Part shown: positions 42,730 to 51,974 of the stretch, one piece after another
Position numbering within the stretch: position 1 is the stretch's first letter
How the letters are laid out: each line of letters begins with the position of its first letter
Assembly (NCBI GenBank): GCA_020636325.1
Contig: JACJYC010000015.1
Span: forward strand, 113,871-177,870
Source of the DNA: Lewinellaceae bacterium
Lineage (GTDB): Bacteria; Bacteroidota; Bacteroidia; Chitinophagales; Saprospiraceae
Length of the DNA stretch: 64,000 nt
Direction: 5' to 3'
Made by a program: the position numbers and the translations under genes
Notes under the pieces: model-generated
What the model was told of the DNA's origin: nothing
What the model saw: the letters and a program-made list of their open reading frames with translations, nothing else
The model's database searches: none

Positions 42730-45197
42730 TATTCGGTGGAAAGGATTTTGAGTTCAATGCGTTGGTTCATCCGGCGGCCTTCCTGCGAATCGTTGGAGGC
42801 AATGGGCCGGGTTTTGCCGTATCCGCGGTAACGGAGCCGGTTTTTGCCGATCCCTTGCGCCAGCAAATAATCGTAAATGCGCTTGGCCCGCTGGGCGCTG
42901 AGCTGAATAGCGGCGGCGTGACTGGGGTAGCCGTCGGTATGCGCGCCGATCTCCACGATCAACCCCGGATTATCCGTCAGGAAGCGCACCACGCGCTCCA
43001 GTTCGGGATAGGAAGCTTCCTTGAGTTGGGCGTTGTTCGGGTTGAAAAAGATATTGCTCAACACCGTACTCCGGCCCGCTTCGATGGGAATCAGCAATAA
43101 CCTGGTCTGAATTTCTTCATATCCCTTTGTAATGGCCGGCAGTCCGCTCTTGATCGTCAACCCGGTTTCGCGGTCCCCTCCCCAGGGATCGACCTGCCGT
43201 TCCTCCTCTTTGATCTGTTCGAGCACGAGCCGGTCCATTTCTTTTTGGATCCCGTTCCCTTCCAGGTCTTTCAGGATCTGAAGGGTGCGCAACTGCATGG
43301 TACTGCGAATATCGTCTCCAAGGGACTTCCGGACGAGTTCATCGATCTGCCTGCGCAAAGACCCCCTCAGTTTCTGGCGCAATTCCTTTTCCCAGGGTTC
43401 ATCTCCCGCATGTTCGGGAAAATCATATGCGCCGGGATTGAGGATCACATAATCCTGGCGGACCTCTTCCTTGATCTGGGCCTCATTTTCGCGCAATCTG
43501 ATCTGGGCCGCCGGGTCCACGTTCTTCTCTGTTTCACTCTTCACCTGGGGCCAGTACTCTTCCTCCATGGTCTGGACGATCAAAGGCCGGAGCACCTGAA
43601 GCAATTCCCGCCGGGTTTCTTCCAGGATGGTTTCAAAACGGCGTACGCCGTCAGGCACTTGCTGGCTTGGTTCCGCTGCGGGCGGCGGGGTATCCGGGTG
43701 GTAATACGCTTCGTATTGGCGCCGAAGATCCTGCAACTCCTGGTCTTCAGGGAGCCGGCTCAGCGAATCCCGCGCAACCAGGGTATCCCGGTCGGTTTTG
43801 GCCCGGTTGCCGGCAAAGAGGAGTTGGAAAGTGCGCAGCAAAGAATCCATAACGGGCGCCGAAAGGTTGTCTTCCGGTTCAATGTTTTTTTCCTTGACGA
43901 CCTTGAGGGAGGCGTTCGCCTGGCGCCGATACCCGATCTCGGCATCCTCGATCTGGGTAAGCCGGTCCTGCAGCAGGCTGATGCGTTTGTCCCGATCCCT
44001 ATAGGCGGCGCTGAAGGTGGCCGATGATCCCAGGTTTTCAGGCAGGCTTTCGGTTTCGGTATTTTCCAGATCGATCCCGGCGGGCAAATAGCCGGGGGCT
44101 GAGGCGAATAGTCCGCGCGGTTCATTCCTGGGCAGCGTCAGCCGGAAGGCGCCGTCCTGCGACAGCCGCAACCTGACCGGCGGGGCGCCGGGGTTCTTGA
44201 GTTTGACCATTTCCAAGGTAACGCCGTTGGGCGCAATGCCGGTTTCCGCCGACACCAGCCGGCCTTCGTAAACGGCAACCGGGCTGGGCTGGAGTTCCTG
44301 CGGCAGCAGCAACACCCCGATATTGAGGTCGCCGGTTTCGCTTTTGACCACCACGTAAGCTTCATCGCCGCGGGCGGTCAGGCTGATATAGGCATTGTCC
44401 TCGGCTGAATTGACATCCGGTCCCAGGTTTTCGGGTTCGGACCACTGCTGCCAGGAATCGTCCAGGCGGCGGGTCAGAAACAGGTCCAAACGGCCTCGAC
44501 CGCCCAATCCGTTGCTGGCGAAATACAGGGTTCGGCCGTCGCGGGCGAAAAAGGGGTTGATCTCCGTTCCGGGCGAATTGACGGGCAGCGGCAGCGGGGT
44601 TGTCCAGGCGTCGTTATCCAGGCGAAAGGTAATGTACAGATCGGGATTGCCTTCTTCGCCGGACCAGGAGAAGAACAGGGTTTTTCCGTCCTGGCTGAGC
44701 GAATAGGAATGGATCTTCCCTTGGCGGAAAAAGGCGTCATTGGTAAGCGTTTCCGGGAAACTCCATCCGCGGCCTGTACTCGAAGCCCGTACAAGGTCGT
44801 AATCCGGACCGGATGTAAAGTACAGGGAATTCTTGTTGGGCCCCACGCTGACCGGCACATTGACATAGCGATCGTTGACGGTCGGACCCAGGTTGACGGC
44901 CCTGGCCCATTGGTTATTGGGGAGCAGGCGGCTCATCCAGACATCTTCGAGGCTTTTTTCGCCCAGATTCTGGGGATGTCCTTTCCGGGTAAAGAACAGG
45001 GCCTGTCCGTCGGCGCTGATGACGGGCACCGATTCGTCGTACCCGCTGTTGACCCCGGGGCCCAGCAATTGGACCTGGGCCGTCGCCGGGTTGAAAAGGC
45101 CGGCTGACACGACCAGAGCGACGGCCCAGAAAAGGGTTGCCGCGGCCCCCGGGTCGTTATTTATTCGCTGTATATGCCGTTCAGAGATTTTATTCAT
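42729..45197 (-). CDS. PD40 propeller and OmpA-family outer membrane protein
   Basis: 822 residues from ATG at 45197 (MNKISERHIQ). A signal peptide (ending PATAQ) precedes PD40/TolB-type propeller repeats (DESVPVISADGQALFFTRKG, NPFFARDGRTLYFASNGLGG) at about 40-310. A carboxypeptidase-regulatory-like domain follows, then a long coiled-coil region. Residues about 700-822 form an OmpA domain (FFNPNNAQLKEASYPELERV, IGAHTDGYPSHAAAIQLSAQ, MNQRIELKI) that binds peptidoglycan. The longer upstream frame would run into the gluQ gene on the other strand and is rejected. First gene of a three-gene operon, divergent from gluQ with a 96-base gap. Confidence 0.85.
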   Translation of the reverse strand: MNKISERHIQRINNDPGAAATLFWAVALVVSAGLFNPATAQVQLLGPGVNSGYDESVPVISADGQALFFTRKGHPQNLGEKSLEDVWMSRLLPNNQWARAVNLGPTVNDRYVNVPVSVGPNKNSLYFTSGPDYDLVRASSTGRGWSFPETLTNDAFFRQGKIHSYSLSQDGKTLFFSWSGEEGNPDLYITFRLDNDAWTTPLPLPVNSPGTEINPFFARDGRTLYFASNGLGGRGRLDLFLTRRLDDSWQQWSEPENLGPDVNSAEDNAYISLTARGDEAYVVVKSETGDLNIGVLLLPQELQPSPVAVYEGRLVSAETGIAPNGVTLEMVKLKNPGAPPVRLRLSQDGAFRLTLPRNEPRGLFASAPGYLPAGIDLENTETESLPENLGSSATFSAAYRDRDKRISLLQDRLTQIEDAEIGYRRQANASLKVVKEKNIEPEDNLSAPVMDSLLRTFQLLFAGNRAKTDRDTLVARDSLSRLPEDQELQDLRRQYEAYYHPDTPPPAAEPSQQVPDGVRRFETILEETRRELLQVLRPLIVQTMEEEYWPQVKSETEKNVDPAAQIRLRENEAQIKEEVRQDYVILNPGAYDFPEHAGDEPWEKELRQKLRGSLRRQIDELVRKSLGDDIRSTMQLRTLQILKDLEGNGIQKEMDRLVLEQIKEEERQVDPWGGDRETGLTIKSGLPAITKGYEEIQTRLLLIPIEAGRSTVLSNIFFNPNNAQLKEASYPELERVVRFLTDNPGLIVEIGAHTDGYPSHAAAIQLSAQRAKRIYDYLLAQGIGKNRLRYRGYGKTRPIASNDSQEGRRMNQRIELKILSTE

Positions 45198-45293
45198 TTC
45201 AGGCAAAACCCCAATTTCCTCGCTCTTTTTTAATTTTACGGTCGGTTGCCGGCCAAATAGGTTGGTTGCAACGCCTGCAAAATTAATCAAATT

Positions 45294-46397
45294 TTGACCA
45301 ACGTCAGCACACGCATCGCACCAACGCCCAGCGGATGGCTGCACCCGGGCAACGGCATCTCGTTCCTCGTCACCTGGGCGCTCGCCCGCGCTATGGGCGC
45401 CGGATTGTGGTTGCGCATCGACGACCTCGACGCCGATCGCATGCGGCCCGAATACGTCGAGGACATCTTCCGCACCCTCGATTGGCTGGGCATCGATTTT
45501 GACCACGGTCCTTCAGGCCCCGATGATTTCTTTAAACGCTTTTCCCAGCATTTGCGTCTTGATCTGTACCAAAAAAATCTGGAAAAACTGCGCGAAAGCG
45601 GCCTGCTCTACGCCTGCAACTGCTCGCGCAAGGAAATCCGGGATTTGTCGCCCGACGGGCGCTATCCGGGTACCTGCCGGGATAAGGGATTGGGTTGGGA
45701 AGGGGATGGTGTGGCCTGGCGGGTGAGGGTGGCGCCCGCCGTCGCTCTTTGGGAGCTATGGCGGACGGAGGAGGCTGCCCGCCGTCGCCCTTGTGGGGCT
45801 ATGGCGGACGGAGGAGGCTGCCCGCCGTCGCCCTTGTGGGGCTATGGCGGACGGGGGATGCTGCCTGACTTCGCCCTGGGGCTATGGCGAACGGAGGAGG
45901 CTGGGGACCCGATGCCGGACAGGCCAATCGAACAATCGAACCAATCCAACCAATCGAATCAATCGAATCAATTAATCGAATCAATTGAACAATTGACAAG
46001 ATTGATGGGCGATTTTGTGGTTCGGCAAAAGAACGGGATGCCGGCTTACCAGATCGCTTCGCTGACGGATGACCTGTTGTGGGGGATCAATTTTATCGTC
46101 CGGGGAGCGGATTTGCTGGAATCAACGGCGGCGCAACTGTACCTGGCGCATTGTCTGGGAGAACAGGCTTTTTTCCAAACTGCTTTCCTGCATCATCCGC
46201 TGGTGAAGGACGAGCAGGGCGAAAAACTTTCCAAATCAAAAGGGGCAGGAGCGTTGAAGACCTGGCGGGAAAACGGGCTGACGCCGGCGAAACTTGTTCA
46301 ACAGGCGGCCGGTTGGTTGGGGCTGGACGGCGCAGGGATCGAAACGGCCAATGATTTATTAAAGGTTATCAAAGGTCAAAATCCTGACAATCAATAG
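45294..46397 (+). CDS. gluQ: Glutamyl-Q tRNA(Asp) synthetase, repeat-expanded
   Basis: 367 residues, starting at TTG 45294; the next in-frame ATG is well inside the fold. It has HIGH-like PTPSGWLHPGN, the IDDLDADR motif, a zinc-site C-x-C...Y...C (YACNCSRKEI, RYPGTCR) and KLSKS. GluQ-RS makes the queuosine hypermodification glutamyl-Q in tRNA(Asp). Normal family length is about 300. The extra length lies at about 149-235: three 43-base tandem units (plus a shorter one) and a CAATCGAAT tract, all in frame, replacing the usual FxDxxxG region before the GDFVV segment. It could remain functional only if this loop is tolerated. Confidence 0.88.
   Translation: MTNVSTRIAPTPSGWLHPGNGISFLVTWALARAMGAGLWLRIDDLDADRMRPEYVEDIFRTLDWLGIDFDHGPSGPDDFFKRFSQHLRLDLYQKNLEKLRESGLLYACNCSRKEIRDLSPDGRYPGTCRDKGLGWEGDGVAWRVRVAPAVALWELWRTEEAARRRPCGAMADGGGCPPSPLWGYGGRGMLPDFALGLWRTEEAGDPMPDRPIEQSNQSNQSNQSNQLIESIEQLTRLMGDFVVRQKNGMPAYQIASLTDDLLWGINFIVRGADLLESTAAQLYLAHCLGEQAFFQTAFLHHPLVKDEQGEKLSKSKGAGALKTWRENGLTPAKLVQQAAGWLGLDGAGIETANDLLKVIKGQNPDNQ
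45737..45905. repeat. 43-base tandem units inside gluQ
   Basis: Copies at 45737-45779, 45780-45822, 45823-45865 and a 40-base copy at 45866-45905, each containing GGGCTATGGCGGACGGAGGA. Because 43 is not a multiple of 3, successive copies are read in the three different frames (LWELWRTEEA, PCGAMADGGG, PLWGYGGRGM, LGLWRTEEA) without a stop codon. A matching copy lies at 3952-3987 (minus orientation). Confidence 0.95.
45926..45998. repeat. CAATCGAAT tract inside gluQ
   Basis: Eight to nine units of AATCGAATC/AATCCAACC coding for SNQSNQSNQSNQL. The same tract occurs between genes at 37062-37102. Confidence 0.9.
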
Positions 46398-46598
46398 TAT
46401 ATATTTTTTATGTTTTTTTGTCACAATCGCTTGCCCAACAACTTATACTCCTGACAACAATAGAAGTTTCCAACACCAAGGATTGAACCAGGATCAGCTC
46501 TATTGATCTTAACGCGCTTATTCCGGTTTATGCGGGATACATGGATTCACTTTGTGCGGCTGACTTCATTTCTTAACCAATTTCAATTCCGGATCATC

Positions 46599-47009
46599 AT
46601 GAAAATCTTGACCAGGATAACCACCCTGCTGGTTATCGCCATTTTTCTATTTTCAACCGGCGGATTGACAGGGCAAGCGGACACAAGCCCTGAAAAGGCC
46701 GTTCGAACGGCAACCATTTCCAAAGATTTCATCATCCAATTACCCGAAAATCAGGAAGACCTTGCCGATGTTTATGTCATAGACATCCATGCATTGTCAT
46801 TTCCTTCCAAAGAAAAACTGGAGCGGTTCTGCCAGTCATTCAGTTTTGACTTTCAAACGATCACCGGCGATTTCACCAAGCAGCAGATGAAACTGGAACT
46901 GGATCTTTCGGTCCTCAGGGCAAAGGGTATAACAAAGCAACAGGTTGCCAATTACCTCAAACTGGGCGCCAGAAGGATGGCATTATTCTTTAACAAATCC
47001 GACAATTAA
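46599..47009 (+). CDS. Small secreted protein of unknown function
   Basis: 136 residues from ATG at 46599. A signal peptide (KILTRITTLLVIAIFLFSTGGL) precedes a mixed alpha-beta domain (ATISKDFIIQLPENQ, YVIDIHALSFPSKEKL). An earlier ATG at 46503 would add 32 residues of no obvious use. It ends 6 bases before the choice-of-anchor L gene and is likely co-transcribed. No recognised family. Confidence 0.75.
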   Translation: MKILTRITTLLVIAIFLFSTGGLTGQADTSPEKAVRTATISKDFIIQLPENQEDLADVYVIDIHALSFPSKEKLERFCQSFSFDFQTITGDFTKQQMKLELDLSVLRAKGITKQQVANYLKLGARRMALFFNKSDN

Positions 47010-47015
47010 TCCCTC

Positions 47016-50000
47016 ATGAGAAATTTATTACTGCTTATTATCGCGCTGCTTATCAGCATTTCGGGACAATCCCAGATCGAGGTAAGCAATTCCCTCACCG
47101 ATGAGGAGTTGATCCAATCCCTGGTCGGCCCTGGAGTGGCGATCAGCAACGTTACGGTAAACGGTGCGCCGGGCGCCTATGGTCAATTCTGGGGCGGACA
47201 GAACGGCTCCGGAAATGTCCATATCGAATCCGGTGTACTGATCACAACCGGCAGCATTTTCAATGCGGTGGGACCGAACAGTTACCCTAACAACCAGACC
47301 GGGATCAATTTCTTTCCGGGATACGGTCCGCTGGAGGAAATCGTCCAGGCGCCGACCGGAGACGCGACGGTGATCGAATTCGATGTTACCGTTTCGGGGG
47401 ATCGGCTTGAATTCCAATACGTTTTTGCCTCGGAGGAATATAATGAATACGTTTATCAAGGTTACAATGACGGTTTTGCCTTCTTCATTTCAGGCCCGGG
47501 GATCACAGGCACCCAGAACCTGGCCATAATCCCGGAAACGCTCGAACCGGTATCGGTCAACACCATCAACAACGGATATGATGAGGACTGCCCCTCATCC
47601 GGCGAAGGCATTGTATACAATTCTCAACTGTTCGTTGAAAATTGCACCGGCACAACGCATCAGTACGATGGGTTGACCAAAATTCTGAGGGCGCATGCAG
47701 AGGGCCTCACCCCCTGCGGGACCTACCACCTGATCCTGGCGATTGCCGACACCGGCGACTTTGAGTATGATTCCGGCGTTTTTATCGGAGCGGGGACTTT
47801 CAGCTCGGTCGGCAATACCGATTTCACGGTCGACATCAACTGTGAGGGCAATTTTTCCGTTACAGCTACGGCTACTGATCCAACCGTAACCCAAAATCAC
47901 TGGGAGTTATACCAATCCTCCATAGAGGGCGTCACTTCCGGCGGCACCCTAGTCGGGCAGGCGGACGGCGGCTTATCCGTCACTTTCAGCTGGCTGGATA
48001 TCAGCAAGTTTTACTATATCCGTCATTACAGCGATTTATGCGGATTGGAAACCATCAAGATCGTACCGACCTTTGCGGGAAATGCAACCTCGGATTTTCA
48101 TTTTGAAGATGAATACGGTGTCGAAAAGGACGTCTTCTGTGCGGGAGAGGATATTTTCCTGAACGGGACGGCTTCCACCAACTATGACCGGTACTACCTG
48201 AATTCACGCCGCCGCCCGATCGGCGATCCGAATGCACCTTATGAAACGCATTGGGAATACGGCTGGACCCTGGCCAATTCGATCGGCGTGCTCAACCTTT
48301 CGGAGTTGCTTCCTTCAACGTTGACCTTTGAGCCGGGTTTTGAATACGAGATCCAGCTGGCGCTCGGCAACATCCCGGAATGCATTGCCTGGGTGGATGC
48401 CCGACGGACCTTCACGGTCGTATGCTGCGATGTGGATCCGGCCTTCACACTCCTTTCAGAATGCGACGGGGGCAACCGGACAGTAACCGCCCATGCCACT
48501 GATCTGACCATTCAGCATCAACTCTGGGAACTCTTTGAAACCCCGGACCACGGCCAAACCACCGGCGGTACCCTTGTGGCCACTTCCCAGGACGGCCCGA
48601 CTGCGCTGTTCAGCTGGCTGGGCCACGACAAGCATTACTATATCCGCCACTCGGTATGGCTGGAAGGGTGCGCCTTTGAGGAACTCAGCCTGCCGGTCCC
48701 CGATTTCAGGGACGAGGCCACGCTGCAATATATACTGGTCGACGAATCCGGTCAGCCCAAAGAGACCTTCTGCTTCGGAGAAGATGTTTACCTGCGGCCG
48801 ATCAATATCAGCAATTTCGACCGGTATTTCATGGCCATTTGGCGGCACCCGATCGGCGGCGGGCCAACTGAGTATTTCAATTACGGCTGGACAGCCGCCA
48901 ACGAGATCGGCATGCTTAACCTGAGCGAATTGTTCCGGACCGGCGGCGAGGACCCCGGTGACATCTTCGAACCCGGCTTTGTATACGAGTTGCAGTTCGC
49001 CATCGTTAATCCGCCGAATTGCATTCCCTGGATCGAGGTGCGCAGACAATTCACCGTGGAATGTTGCGACAATTTCCTGTCGGGGGCATTCAGACTGGAT
49101 ATGATTCAAGGCAACGAAGGGCTGGAACTGGTGGTCCGGGATTTCGACCTGTACGACAACATTGGAGCTACCCATCAGTGGTTTGTCCTTTCCAGTCCAA
49201 ATCCGGACGGCGGGCCGTATACCCTCGAAGCGGGTTTGAACACCGAGGCATCGGGGCCTTATACCTTGTTCGAAGAAGGCGTTTCCGGCTTGTATTATTT
49301 CGTCGTCCACTCCGTTTCCACCTTATGCGGCGATTTTTGCGTCGGTCAGCGACGTCAGGGTATTACCGGCTTTACGGACGGAACCCCGGACGACAGCGGC
49401 GAATGTGAACTCTGCGGTCCGATCGACTGCTCCGTGCTGGATAACTTTTGCTTTGCACCGGTGAATGAGTTCGTACGTTGCCGCCCCGGTTACTCCCTGA
49501 ATGTCGACTTTTACTGGGATCCCGTACCCGGCGCCGATCAGTACCTGTTTGAATATACCCTGAACGATCCTAACTGCTGCGGATCCGGTGATGTTTACAA
49601 TGTAGTTATTCCTACGAACTCACTGCATATGATCGGGTACTTTTTCCGGAAATACTGCTATACCTGGCGCGTAGGTACGGTATGCGGGGAACAGGTCTCC
49701 TGGACGCCCTTACACTGTGCTACCGGCTGTCATGAAATGCCCCCGGGTGAGGCAGGTGGCGGCGACGCCTTCGGCAAAAGCGCTTCAAACCTGGAATTGG
49801 ATGAATTGACCGACCAGATCTCGGTCTTCCCCAACCCGGCCGACGGCGCCCTCAGCGTATTGATCCCGGAAGAACTGAACGTGGACCTGGTTACGATCAT
49901 CAATTCCGAAGGCAAGACCGTGTTCGGGCAAAAGCAGCCGGATCGGCGGCTGGACATCGACACTTCGCGGTTCGGCAACGGCCTGTACATCATCCGGTTC

Positions 50001-50051
50001 AATCATCCGGACGGTACCCAGACCACCCAGCGCATTGTCATAACGCACTAA
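47016..50051 (+). CDS. Choice-of-anchor L protein with T9SS type A sorting domain
   Basis: 1011 residues with a signal peptide. Residues about 25-260 are a choice-of-anchor L domain (LVGPGVAISNVTVNGAPGAY, FQYVFASEEYNEYVYQGYND). Three repeats of about 215 residues follow, each with a T-A-T-A-T-D / W-E-L-x-x / GGTLV segment and a CC-D terminus (near 480, 690 and 880). The C-terminus (930-1011: ISVFPNPADGALSVLIPEE, SRFGNGLYIIRF, TTQRIVITH) is a T9SS type A signal, so the protein is secreted by the type IX system and anchored on the surface. An adhesin role is inferred. A strong terminator follows at 50074-50114. Confidence 0.88.
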   Translation: MRNLLLLIIALLISISGQSQIEVSNSLTDEELIQSLVGPGVAISNVTVNGAPGAYGQFWGGQNGSGNVHIESGVLITTGSIFNAVGPNSYPNNQTGINFFPGYGPLEEIVQAPTGDATVIEFDVTVSGDRLEFQYVFASEEYNEYVYQGYNDGFAFFISGPGITGTQNLAIIPETLEPVSVNTINNGYDEDCPSSGEGIVYNSQLFVENCTGTTHQYDGLTKILRAHAEGLTPCGTYHLILAIADTGDFEYDSGVFIGAGTFSSVGNTDFTVDINCEGNFSVTATATDPTVTQNHWELYQSSIEGVTSGGTLVGQADGGLSVTFSWLDISKFYYIRHYSDLCGLETIKIVPTFAGNATSDFHFEDEYGVEKDVFCAGEDIFLNGTASTNYDRYYLNSRRRPIGDPNAPYETHWEYGWTLANSIGVLNLSELLPSTLTFEPGFEYEIQLALGNIPECIAWVDARRTFTVVCCDVDPAFTLLSECDGGNRTVTAHATDLTIQHQLWELFETPDHGQTTGGTLVATSQDGPTALFSWLGHDKHYYIRHSVWLEGCAFEELSLPVPDFRDEATLQYILVDESGQPKETFCFGEDVYLRPINISNFDRYFMAIWRHPIGGGPTEYFNYGWTAANEIGMLNLSELFRTGGEDPGDIFEPGFVYELQFAIVNPPNCIPWIEVRRQFTVECCDNFLSGAFRLDMIQGNEGLELVVRDFDLYDNIGATHQWFVLSSPNPDGGPYTLEAGLNTEASGPYTLFEEGVSGLYYFVVHSVSTLCGDFCVGQRRQGITGFTDGTPDDSGECELCGPIDCSVLDNFCFAPVNEFVRCRPGYSLNVDFYWDPVPGADQYLFEYTLNDPNCCGSGDVYNVVIPTNSLHMIGYFFRKYCYTWRVGTVCGEQVSWTPLHCATGCHEMPPGEAGGGDAFGKSASNLELDELTDQISVFPNPADGALSVLIPEELNVDLVTIINSEGKTVFGQKQPDRRLDIDTSRFGNGLYIIRFNHPDGTQTTQRIVITH

Positions 50052-50073
50052 TATTTTGATCTTGTGGTTAAGG

Positions 50074-50114
50074 CAGCTGCCATGCACCTTTCGTGCGTGG
50101 CGGCTGTTTTTTTT
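50074..50114 (+). terminator. Intrinsic terminator after the choice-of-anchor L gene
   Basis: A 14-base stem (two G-U pairs in RNA) with loop CTTTC: CAGCTGCCATGCAC / GTGCGTGGCGGCTG, followed by eight T residues. Confidence 0.88.
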
Positions 50115-50115
50115 G

Positions 50116-51078
50116 TCAATGGGCCGCTTCGGCAGTCAGTTGGGCCGAACCCAGTTCGTTGAGCAGCCCACCCACATAGCCCTGGGTGATATGGGCCTTG
50201 CCCTGGTAATCGGGGTCGGTCATCAGCAGACGGTGCAGTTCCGGAAGGTTGTAAAACGGCACGCCCGGGTAGAGGTGGTGTTCGAGGTGATAGCCGACCT
50301 GGTGCGGTGCGATAAAGAACTGCTCCACCCAATTGGGCTTCACCGAGCGGGTGGAGGTCAGCAGGTGGTCGTAGGCCAGTTCGCCGAAATGCTCGGCCAC
50401 GCTGCGGATGTACTGGAACATGAAGAAGGTTGACAGGTAAGGAACGAGCCAGAACAAGGCGTAGAATTTCCAGGCGCCGGTGACGGTCAGGGTCGCGAAC
50501 AGAGCGATGAAGAACAGGACCCTCGGCCACGGGTTTTCCGGTTTGCCGGTCGATTTCATTTCCGGCGCGCTGAACCGGCGCAGAAACCAGACAGCGTCCA
50601 TGATACCCTGGTACATGATCAGGTAGGAAAAGACCGTTGTCAGGAATTCGGCACGGGTTTTCGGGAAGGTAAATGCCCGCTTACCCAGTTTGGCTACCCA
50701 ATCGGGGTCTTCTTCGGTGTTCAGGTGGTTGTGGTGTTTGAAATGGTTCTGCCGGTATTTCTCGATGGAGGTAAACAGCGGGTACATGGTCAGCAGATTG
50801 GTGAGCAGGTCGTTCCATTTCCGGTTTTTCAGGAAGCGGTAATGGGTGGCGTCGTGCATCAGGATGGCCAGGGCGTGCATTCGGGCGCCGATGGTGATAA
50901 CCGCCAGCAGATAAGTAAAAGGATTAAAAACAAGAATACAGCCGAAAATGGTGGCAAAAATAACCGCCCAGTCGAAAGCCATGGCCAGGGCGTGCCGCCG
51001 GGCGCTGGTCTTGAACAGCGGTTTCAATTCTTTCGGGTCGATACTCAATTTCAGGTCGTTGGCATTGTGCTGTTGCAT
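50116..51078 (-). CDS. Membrane fatty acid desaturase
   Basis: 320 residues with four membrane segments and all three histidine boxes: H75-DAT-H79, H112-FK-HH116 and H264-LE-HH268. This is the di-iron desaturase/hydroxylase superfamily; the last box, VGYHLEHHLYPGVPFYNLPE, fits acyl-lipid desaturases or carotenoid-ketolase-like enzymes. No electron donor is adjacent. The neighbouring alpha-dioxygenase homologue acts on fatty acids in known relatives, but no operon link exists (opposite strand, 3.6 kb away). Confidence 0.85.
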   Translation of the reverse strand: MQQHNANDLKLSIDPKELKPLFKTSARRHALAMAFDWAVIFATIFGCILVFNPFTYLLAVITIGARMHALAILMHDATHYRFLKNRKWNDLLTNLLTMYPLFTSIEKYRQNHFKHHNHLNTEEDPDWVAKLGKRAFTFPKTRAEFLTTVFSYLIMYQGIMDAVWFLRRFSAPEMKSTGKPENPWPRVLFFIALFATLTVTGAWKFYALFWLVPYLSTFFMFQYIRSVAEHFGELAYDHLLTSTRSVKPNWVEQFFIAPHQVGYHLEHHLYPGVPFYNLPELHRLLMTDPDYQGKAHITQGYVGGLLNELGSAQLTAEAAH

Positions 51079-51568
51079 GTCCGTTGATTTATGTTATTGA
51101 ATCGTTGCGCTTGCAAGATGCAGGCAAACGGAGGCGAAACGGAAGGCAGGCCGGGTAAGTGGCTGGATTGGCCGGGTAGCTGGCAGGATCGGGTCGGCCG
51201 GATGCGCGCGGTTACCAGGGCCCAGACTGGTCAGGATTTTGCGCCGGCATACACACTACTGGACAAAATGAGCTGGTTGGGAGAGAGTGGGTGAAGGCAT
51301 TGCTTTTCACCCACTCTCTCCCTCCCTCGCTCTCCCCGTCTTTGCCCTTTTTGCAAAAATGTCCAGTAGTATGGTCGGCATGATTTTTGGCCCGTTGCAG
51401 GTGCTAAAAATCAAAACTTTACGGCTTCCCGCCTTCACATGAAACAAGCTTACATCCGCCGTCATTACCCATGATAATTTTTTTTTATGTTTTCAATTCC
51501 GGATTATCAATTTTGTTATCTTTACCGCATAGATAAAACCATTGAAAATTGGACTAAATAATTAAAGT
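51079..51568. other. Intergenic region with a foldback element (51248-51373)
   Basis: Outer arms CATACACACTACTGGACA and TGTCCAGTAGTATG (4-base indel) and inner perfect 17-base arms GGGAGAGAGTGGGTGAA (51279-51295) / TTCACCCACTCTCTCCC (51306-51322) with a 10-base loop. The rest is AT-rich. A weak -7 box TATCTTTA lies near 51517, ahead of the small peptide gene. Confidence 0.75.
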
Positions 51569-51811
51569 ATGAAAAAGCCGTTATTCAAATCCCTCGCCAT
51601 TTTATTTGTATTAGCCTTGTTCTTTGCTCCTGCTGTTCCGTTGAGAAGTAATGTGGACGAAGCGGACGCAGCCGGCTGGAGCTGCAAGTGCAAGAGTACC
51701 GTTCAACCGGACGGGACCTCTACCACCGCCTGCGTGGGCGACCAATACAAAGGAAAGCCCAAGTGCACCTGCAGCAATGCATGCAGTACATCCTCAACTT
51801 CTGCTTCCTGA
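51569..51811 (+). CDS. Small secreted six-cysteine protein, NVEALA-like position
   Basis: 80 residues. A signal peptide (about 1-25) is followed by SNVDEADAAGW and cysteines at 39, 41, 55, 66, 68 and 72, then an S/T-rich tail. The NVDEADA segment after the signal resembles NVEALA-family secreted peptides of Bacteroidota. Those are commonly encoded beside lipoproteins with six-bladed propellers, as here. The family match is short and may be coincidental. A start with good spacing and the pairing with the next gene support a real gene. Its role is unknown; a secreted signal or structural peptide is possible. Confidence 0.7.
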   Translation: MKKPLFKSLAILFVLALFFAPAVPLRSNVDEADAAGWSCKCKSTVQPDGTSTTACVGDQYKGKPKCTCSNACSTSSTSAS

Positions 51812-51902
51812 TCGTTTTTTCATGATGTGAAATGTCCGATCGTGTGGAAATACCCTTGTATTGCACAATGCAAGGCGGTATTTTCTTTTCTAACAAGCTT
51901 TT

Positions 51903-51947
51903 AAAGGTCCGTGTCCTTCACTTGCGGGTGAAGGACACGGACCTTTT
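51903..51947 (+). terminator. Perfect hairpin between the small peptide gene and the propeller lipoprotein
   Basis: A perfect 19-base stem (AAAGGTCCGTGTCCTTCAC with loop TTGCGG) is followed by TTT. It lies 28 bases upstream of the next start. It could end transcription of the peptide gene, or act as an mRNA processing structure that sets different levels of the two genes. Confidence 0.75.
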
Positions 51948-51974
51948 CATCTGATAAACTGAAAAAGCCGGCCG

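Noticed and set aside
45198..45506. N-terminal extension of the OmpA/PD40 protein
   Set aside because: It would overlap the start of gluQ on the other strand, and the signal peptide begins at the ATG at 45197.
51091..51294. 67-codon plus-strand frame after the desaturase start
   Set aside because: Runs into the foldback element, with no signal or domain, and no neighbours support it.
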